In this document: piece after piece, positions 61,001 to 64,000 of the stretch
How positions within the stretch are numbered: position 1 is the first letter of the stretch
How the letters are laid out: every line of letters begins with the position of its first letter
DNA from: an uncultured Bacteroidota bacterium
GTDB taxonomy: Bacteria > Bacteroidota > Bacteroidia > Flavobacteriales > Schleiferiaceae
Direction of reading: 5' to 3'
Assembly: GCA_913057235.1 (NCBI GenBank)
Contig: CAJXNI010000004.1
Coordinates: forward strand, 1 to 64,000
Length of the DNA: 64,000 nucleotides
Position numbers and translations under genes: made by a program
Notes under the pieces: generated by a model
The model's input: the letters and a program-made list of their open reading frames with translations, nothing else
The model's database searches: none
Told to the model about the DNA's origin: nothing

Positions 61001-61293
61001 AATCACTAAATGAACAGGTGTATAGCTTTAGGAATGGGCTTTACGGCAACCCTGCTAAAAATAAGGTAGGTGAGAAAACCAGCCCCACTTTAGGGGAACG
61101 TTTGCAAGTTTTTGGAATGAACCTTAGTCAAAATAATTATGGCCCCACCCCGCATGTAGAGCGTACTCGTGAAATATTTGAGAAGCAATTTAAAGACAAA
61201 AGAGCCGCGCTTCAAGAATTAGAGCTAGCCATGCAGGCTTTTGCCGATGCCATTGTAGCGGCTGGCGGTTCGCGCGTGGAAGGATTTTATTGA
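58030..61293 (+). CDS. Large secreted BNR/VPS10-like repeat protein
   Basis: A 1087-residue exported protein with signal peptide LRSLALGLLILGSLPSALSQ. From about residue 130 to 700 it carries at least nine Asp-box (BNR) motifs, such as SKDGGSSWENL, TTDGGKNWQRTL, SEDGGETWTQL, STNRGDSWETL and SSNGGKSWQNI, which form one or two large beta-propellers of the sortilin/VPS10 or glycosyl-hydrolase type. The C-terminal ~340 residues (GTQLWLVITNEAGDFVRKLE, FHRIAWDLHYADP) form extra domains ending in helix. No T9SS tail is evident, so it is likely periplasmic or uses another route. No catalytic residue is identified. Its 3' end is 18 bases from the convergent regulator gene. Confidence 0.88.
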   Translation: MGALLRSLALGLLILGSLPSALSQKKNTDSLFTARHFSGLKLRNIGPAFMAGRIADIAIDPNDESTWYVAVGSGGLWKTTNNGISWTPVFDQEKVYSTGCVTLDPQNSHTVWLGTGENVGGRHVGFGRGVYRSKDGGSSWENLGLEESEHISKIIVDPTNSKIVWVAAQGPLWRKGGQRGLYRTTDGGKNWQRTLGDDEWTGVTDILIDPRNPKRLYAATWQRHRTVAAYLGGGPKTALYRSEDGGETWTQLKQGLPKSNLGKIGLALSPQNPDVVYAAIEEDHRKGGVYKSTNRGATWTKQSDAVSGATGPHYYQELYASPHQAGRLYLMDVRAQVSEDGGKTFSRMPEKFKHSDNHAMAFKASDPNYLLFGTDGGLYESFDLGQNWRFISNMPITQFYKLAVDDAQPFYNIYGGTQDNNTQGGPSRTDNPHGIQNSDWKVVLYADGHQPATEPGNPNIMYAQWQQGSLTRIDLASGEVTYIRPQPGENEPHERYNWDAPILVSPHSPTTIFHGSQRLWKSTNRGDSWETLSGDLTRNQERIELPIMGKQQSWDNAWDFYAMSTFNTITSIAQSPVEANTIWVGTDDGLLQKTTDGGKSWQKIPVSDLPGCPEYAYVNDIKADLFDANTLYVALSHHKAGDFTPYLYKSSNGGKSWQNIGETLPENHLVWRLVQDHVNEDLLFIGTEFGLFFSLDGGEKWTELTGNVPTISFRDLTIQRQHNDLVAASFGRSFFVLDDITPFRALNSESLQKEAQLFKPRESYWYYPRPHLSFGAGKGSQGEAHFVAPNPPFGAVFTYHLSQNYPSAKSQRKKQEKKLTKENADIPFPGWEALAAEEQATGTQLWLVITNEAGDFVRKLEAPKGKGFHRIAWDLHYADPGAIREGQKENKGKGMPAGPGTYFGQLFKQENGNLTDLTEKQKVEVIPLHQNSIENPMGSELQAYRMAYDSLSRTYSAFSLKARKTEKQYQALQTAYQAMPGLNEALASQFKSLNEQVYSFRNGLYGNPAKNKVGEKTSPTLGERLQVFGMNLSQNNYGPTPHVERTREIFEKQFKDKRAALQELELAMQAFADAIVAAGGSRVEGFY

Positions 61294-61311
61294 TACGAGA
61301 GACAAACATCA

Positions 61312-62064
61312 CTAATTTTCTACAGCGTCCAATGCTGCTAAAAGCGGGTTACGATAGGCTGTACCCACGGGCACTTGATCACCATTTTTAAGAATGGCTA
61401 TGCCGGTTTTAGCATTTTCTAAGTAGGCTACCTCTTGAATATTTACTATAAAACTTTTGTGCACCCGTAAAAACATCTCTGGATTGAGTTTAGCGTAAAT
61501 AAGTCCCAAGCGCTTGGAAGCCATCGTGGTTTCTCCATTCAAATGGGTTATTTCGGTATAGCTCGCGCTCCCTTTCAAAAAGGCAATCTGGTTCTGGTTA
61601 ATGAAAGTAGTACCCTTTCTATCGGAAATAGCCAACTTTTCACCGTAACGGTTCAATACTTTAAGCGCTTGGCGGGCTTGCTCATTGCCTTGGTGTAATT
61701 CAGCACTGTTCTTAATTTTTTCTACCGCCTTTAAAAAGGCTTTAGTACTAATAGGCTTCACCAGATAATGCAGGCTGTTGTAATCAAAAGCCCTTAGAGC
61801 AAACGCTTCATGACTAGTAGTGAAAACAATGTTAAAGCTGTAATCGTCCAGCTGTTCCAACAAATCAAAGCTGGTAGAAGCTCCTAAAATGATGTCCAAA
61901 AACACCAAGTCGGGATCTTGACTGCGTAGGCACTCTAGAGCTGTAGTTAGGTTATTTGCAGTGGCTATCACCTCTAAAAAAGAAGCATTTTTTGCCATAA
62001 GTACCTTCAGGTTTTCAATTGCGGCAGGGTCATCATCAATTATTACGCAAGACAGTTGCTTCAT
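61312..62064 (-). CDS. LytTR-family response regulator
   Basis: A 250-residue response regulator. The receiver domain (1-~120) has the acid pair Asp10/Asp11 (VIIDDD), phospho-acceptor Asp57 (LVFLDIILG), Thr/Ser and Lys positions (VFTTSHEAFALRAF, HYLVKPIS). The LytTR DNA-binding domain (~150-245) shows AFLKGSASYTEITHLNGET and FLRVHKSFIVNI. It overlaps the upstream kinase gene by four bases (ATGA), so the pair is translationally coupled and forms a LytS/AlgZ-LytTR two-component system. Confidence 0.93.
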   Translation of the reverse strand: MKQLSCVIIDDDPAAIENLKVLMAKNASFLEVIATANNLTTALECLRSQDPDLVFLDIILGASTSFDLLEQLDDYSFNIVFTTSHEAFALRAFDYNSLHYLVKPISTKAFLKAVEKIKNSAELHQGNEQARQALKVLNRYGEKLAISDRKGTTFINQNQIAFLKGSASYTEITHLNGETTMASKRLGLIYAKLNPEMFLRVHKSFIVNIQEVAYLENAKTGIAILKNGDQVPVGTAYRNPLLAALDAVEN

Positions 62065-64000
62065 TGCTGTATTCTTAGCTTTACTTTTAATCCTCCGTCA
62101 GTTGAAAACTCAATAAACAATTTTTTCTTTTCCAATTGTCTGATTAAGTCTATCCTTTGTTTAACATTACTTATTCCTATAGAATTTGATTGGCTTGAGG
62201 ATCTAAGGTTCTTAAATTCCATACTTGGGCCATTGTCCCTGATAACTACCTCCAAAATATCATTTTTCAATTTAATTGATATTTCTAGAACCGGAGAAGC
62301 AACATCACGCAGCCCATGCTCCAAAGCATTTTCTACCAAGGGCTGTAAAAGCATTGGAGGAATGAATAATTTATCAGGATTTAGTTCTTCAGGAACGTTT
62401 AATTCAAATCTAAGTTTTGACCCAAATCTTGCTTTCTCAAGAGCAACATAACTTTTTATTTGTCTCAGCTCCTCGCTCAATAACACCCTTTTACGGTCCG
62501 TAGAATATACAATCCCTCTAAATAGGTCGATTAATTTCTCAATATAATTTTCAGCGTTTTTTAAGTCCCTTTGGTTCTGGTAATAGCGTATAGAACCAAG
62601 TGCATTAAGAATAAAATGAGGGTTCATCTGTCGCTTTAAAGCCGAAATATTGGCGTGAAGTAATTCTTTTTCGCGCTGTGTGACTATTCGTCCAATTTTA
62701 AAAGCAATAAAGAAAAGAGCAACAACACCCAATGTGACCCCTATCTTAAACCACCACGTTTCAATAAATGGCTTTTGAATCGTGAAACTTAAAATTTTTT
62801 TCGGCTCTGACCACTGCCCAATTGCGCTCTCTGCTGCAGCTACTAGAGTATAGCTGCCTGGTGCTAATCCTAAGAACTTAATATTCTTTGTTGAGGTTGT
62901 AATCCATTTTTCACTAAGCCCTTTAAGTTTGTACTTAATCCTATTGTTTTGATTGTTGTGTAGTGTTTTTAGCTTCAAGTTGACCTCTATGGAATTCTCA
63001 TCGTAGGCTAACTGGGCATCTCTAAGGTCTGTGGCTCCCAACCTATCCTCATTTACATAAACTTCACTAACCTTAAATGAATTGCTAAATGGGTAATTGA
63101 GAGTATTACTGTCTATAGAAAAAATCCCTTCCTTAGTGACCACATATGGGGTTCTATCTACAAAAAGTAATGCGTGAAGAGCTTGTTTCTCTAACTGTTT
63201 GTGTGGTAGCCTTGCTTTAGTCAAATTTTCGTTGGGATTATGAAGATCTAGGATGAAAATCTCTTTCTGGGTTCTTAACCACAAGTTGTTATCATGAGGG
63301 ATAATTTGAAATATTACATTCGAGTGCGGTGATGTGCCTAAGGGCTTCATGGTAAGGCTATCAGCGGTAAAGAGTCCTATTCCGCTTCCATTAGTTCCAA
63401 TTAATATGCGGTCGTTTTGTCCTCTAACCAGGGTATTAATCGCGCTATTAAGTTTCTTAGGAAACAGCTGCGTATAGCTATTATTGGCAAGATCATAAAG
63501 ATAGAGGCCATCATTACAACCTAGGTAAAGCTGATTATTCTCAAGTGGAAGCAAGCAAAGCGTATTCTTTAGAAAAAATTCAGGATGCGAATCATAGATG
63601 ATAGAGTCGTTCGCTAATACAGCAAAACCTTTGGTGGACAAATAGTAAAAGGTATCATTATCACCTTTCACAAGCCTATTTATTTGCCTAGCAGTTTGAG
63701 GACCTTTGAAGCAAAGTTTAGACCTTTTCGAACTATTAGGGGTCCAGCTCCCTAGTCCCAGACAATATGGGAGTTTCAAAAAGTCTTGACCATCTTTGTA
63801 GGAATACCGAAATCCATTATCAATATCCCAGAGGACGTTAACACTATGATCATTATGTGTAAAATTGAATAGCGTTTCTTTGTGCGCTGGATCCAATAGA
63901 GAATAACGCAGTATTTCATTGTTATTTAGAACATAGGCAGCATCTTGGGTGAGATGAACCTGGCTATAATTCTTAATGAGATCCAGATTAGTTGGCAATA
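62061..64000 (-). CDS. Two-component regulator propeller histidine kinase, 5' end outside the window
   Basis: At least 645 residues; the frame continues past the window edge, so the N-terminus is missing. The first ~300 visible residues are a Reg_prop-like beta-propeller sensor (LIGTNGSGIGLFTADSLT, NQLYLGCNDGLYLYD). A Y_Y_Y-type Ig domain follows (IKYKLKGLSEKWITTS, GLAPGSYTLVAAAESAI). A single transmembrane helix (IGVTLGVVALFFIAFKIG) leads to the LytS-type His_kinase domain with NPHFILNALGSI near 457 and the N-box PLVENALEHGL; the C-terminal G-loop is short (ISNVKQRIDLIRQ). The sensor domain type is common in Bacteroidota systems that sense saccharides. Coupled to the LytTR regulator. Confidence 0.9.
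   Translation of the reverse strand, partial: LPTNLDLIKNYSQVHLTQDAAYVLNNNEILRYSLLDPAHKETLFNFTHNDHSVNVLWDIDNGFRYSYKDGQDFLKLPYCLGLGSWTPNSSKRSKLCFKGPQTARQINRLVKGDNDTFYYLSTKGFAVLANDSIIYDSHPEFFLKNTLCLLPLENNQLYLGCNDGLYLYDLANNSYTQLFPKKLNSAINTLVRGQNDRILIGTNGSGIGLFTADSLTMKPLGTSPHSNVIFQIIPHDNNLWLRTQKEIFILDLHNPNENLTKARLPHKQLEKQALHALLFVDRTPYVVTKEGIFSIDSNTLNYPFSNSFKVSEVYVNEDRLGATDLRDAQLAYDENSIEVNLKLKTLHNNQNNRIKYKLKGLSEKWITTSTKNIKFLGLAPGSYTLVAAAESAIGQWSEPKKILSFTIQKPFIETWWFKIGVTLGVVALFFIAFKIGRIVTQREKELLHANISALKRQMNPHFILNALGSIRYYQNQRDLKNAENYIEKLIDLFRGIVYSTDRKRVLLSEELRQIKSYVALEKARFGSKLRFELNVPEELNPDKLFIPPMLLQPLVENALEHGLRDVASPVLEISIKLKNDILEVVIRDNGPSMEFKNLRSSSQSNSIGISNVKQRIDLIRQLEKKKLFIEFSTDGGLKVKLRIQQ

Noticed and set aside
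1-64000. CRISPR arrays, tRNA/rRNA genes, insertion sequences, attachment sites and prophage
   Set aside because: No regularly spaced repeats, cloverleaf-like segments, transposases, integrases or terminal inverted repeats were seen in intergenic sequence.

Overview
The window is chromosomal DNA of a Bacteroidota bacterium, probably from the Flavobacteriia/Cryomorphaceae-like side, although nothing here fixes the genus. The evidence is type IX secretion (T9SS) sorting domains of type A (YPNP...) and type B (FTPNGDDLNE...), a PorV/PorQ-family protein, DUF6089 and DUF6132 proteins, lipoproteins with L-x-x-C boxes, and many start sites preceded by the Bacteroidota -7 element TAnnTTTG instead of a strong Shine-Dalgarno. 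I saw no rRNA, tRNA, CRISPR array, insertion sequence or phage gene. Most of the window is ordinary core genome.

Layout. 1-934 is a decayed FAD oxidoreductase with two frameshifts and two stops. 975-3685 (minus) holds DUF2461 and metG. 3939-6335 (plus) holds a T9SS cargo protein and an alpha/beta hydrolase. 6324-14082 (minus) is the envelope block CBS protein-nadK-DUF6089-uppS-bamA-skp-skp, closed by a strong terminator, then murI. 14121-19469 (plus) runs pdxJ-ldcA-like-yraN-rluB-AsmA-like. 19538-31824 (plus) is a 12 kb unit of tightly packed exported-protein genes: a secreted nuclease, two large secreted proteins, a lipoprotein, a TonB-dependent receptor, a PorV-like protein and a beta-propeller lipoprotein, interrupted by one strong internal terminator. 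31923-34537 (plus) is a second exported operon that starts with a protein consisting almost only of a T9SS sorting domain. 34541-54216 is mostly housekeeping: gamma-carbonic anhydrase, NifU, desaturase, pgi, hflX, malic enzyme, Usp, DAHP synthase/chorismate mutase, recJ, M23 peptidase, tryptophan dioxygenase, DUF3108 and leuS. 54446-64000 holds a lipoprotein with a T9SS-like tail, a sorbosone-dehydrogenase-like lipoprotein, a VanX-like dipeptidase, a histidine-kinase remnant, a 1087-residue BNR-repeat protein, and a LytTR regulator with its propeller histidine kinase, which is cut by the window end.

How the genes fit together. The 6324-14082 block couples undecaprenyl phosphate synthesis, outer-membrane protein assembly and periplasmic chaperones. 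Its head promoter is back to back with that of pdxJ. The 19538-31824 unit is the best candidate for an undescribed system: a surface machine with its own secreted proteins, receptor and PorV paralog. The nuclease domain and ExeM-like OB-fold domains in neighbouring secreted genes suggest extracellular nucleic acid as a substrate, but that is inference. The internal terminator would make the secreted proteins more abundant than the membrane parts.
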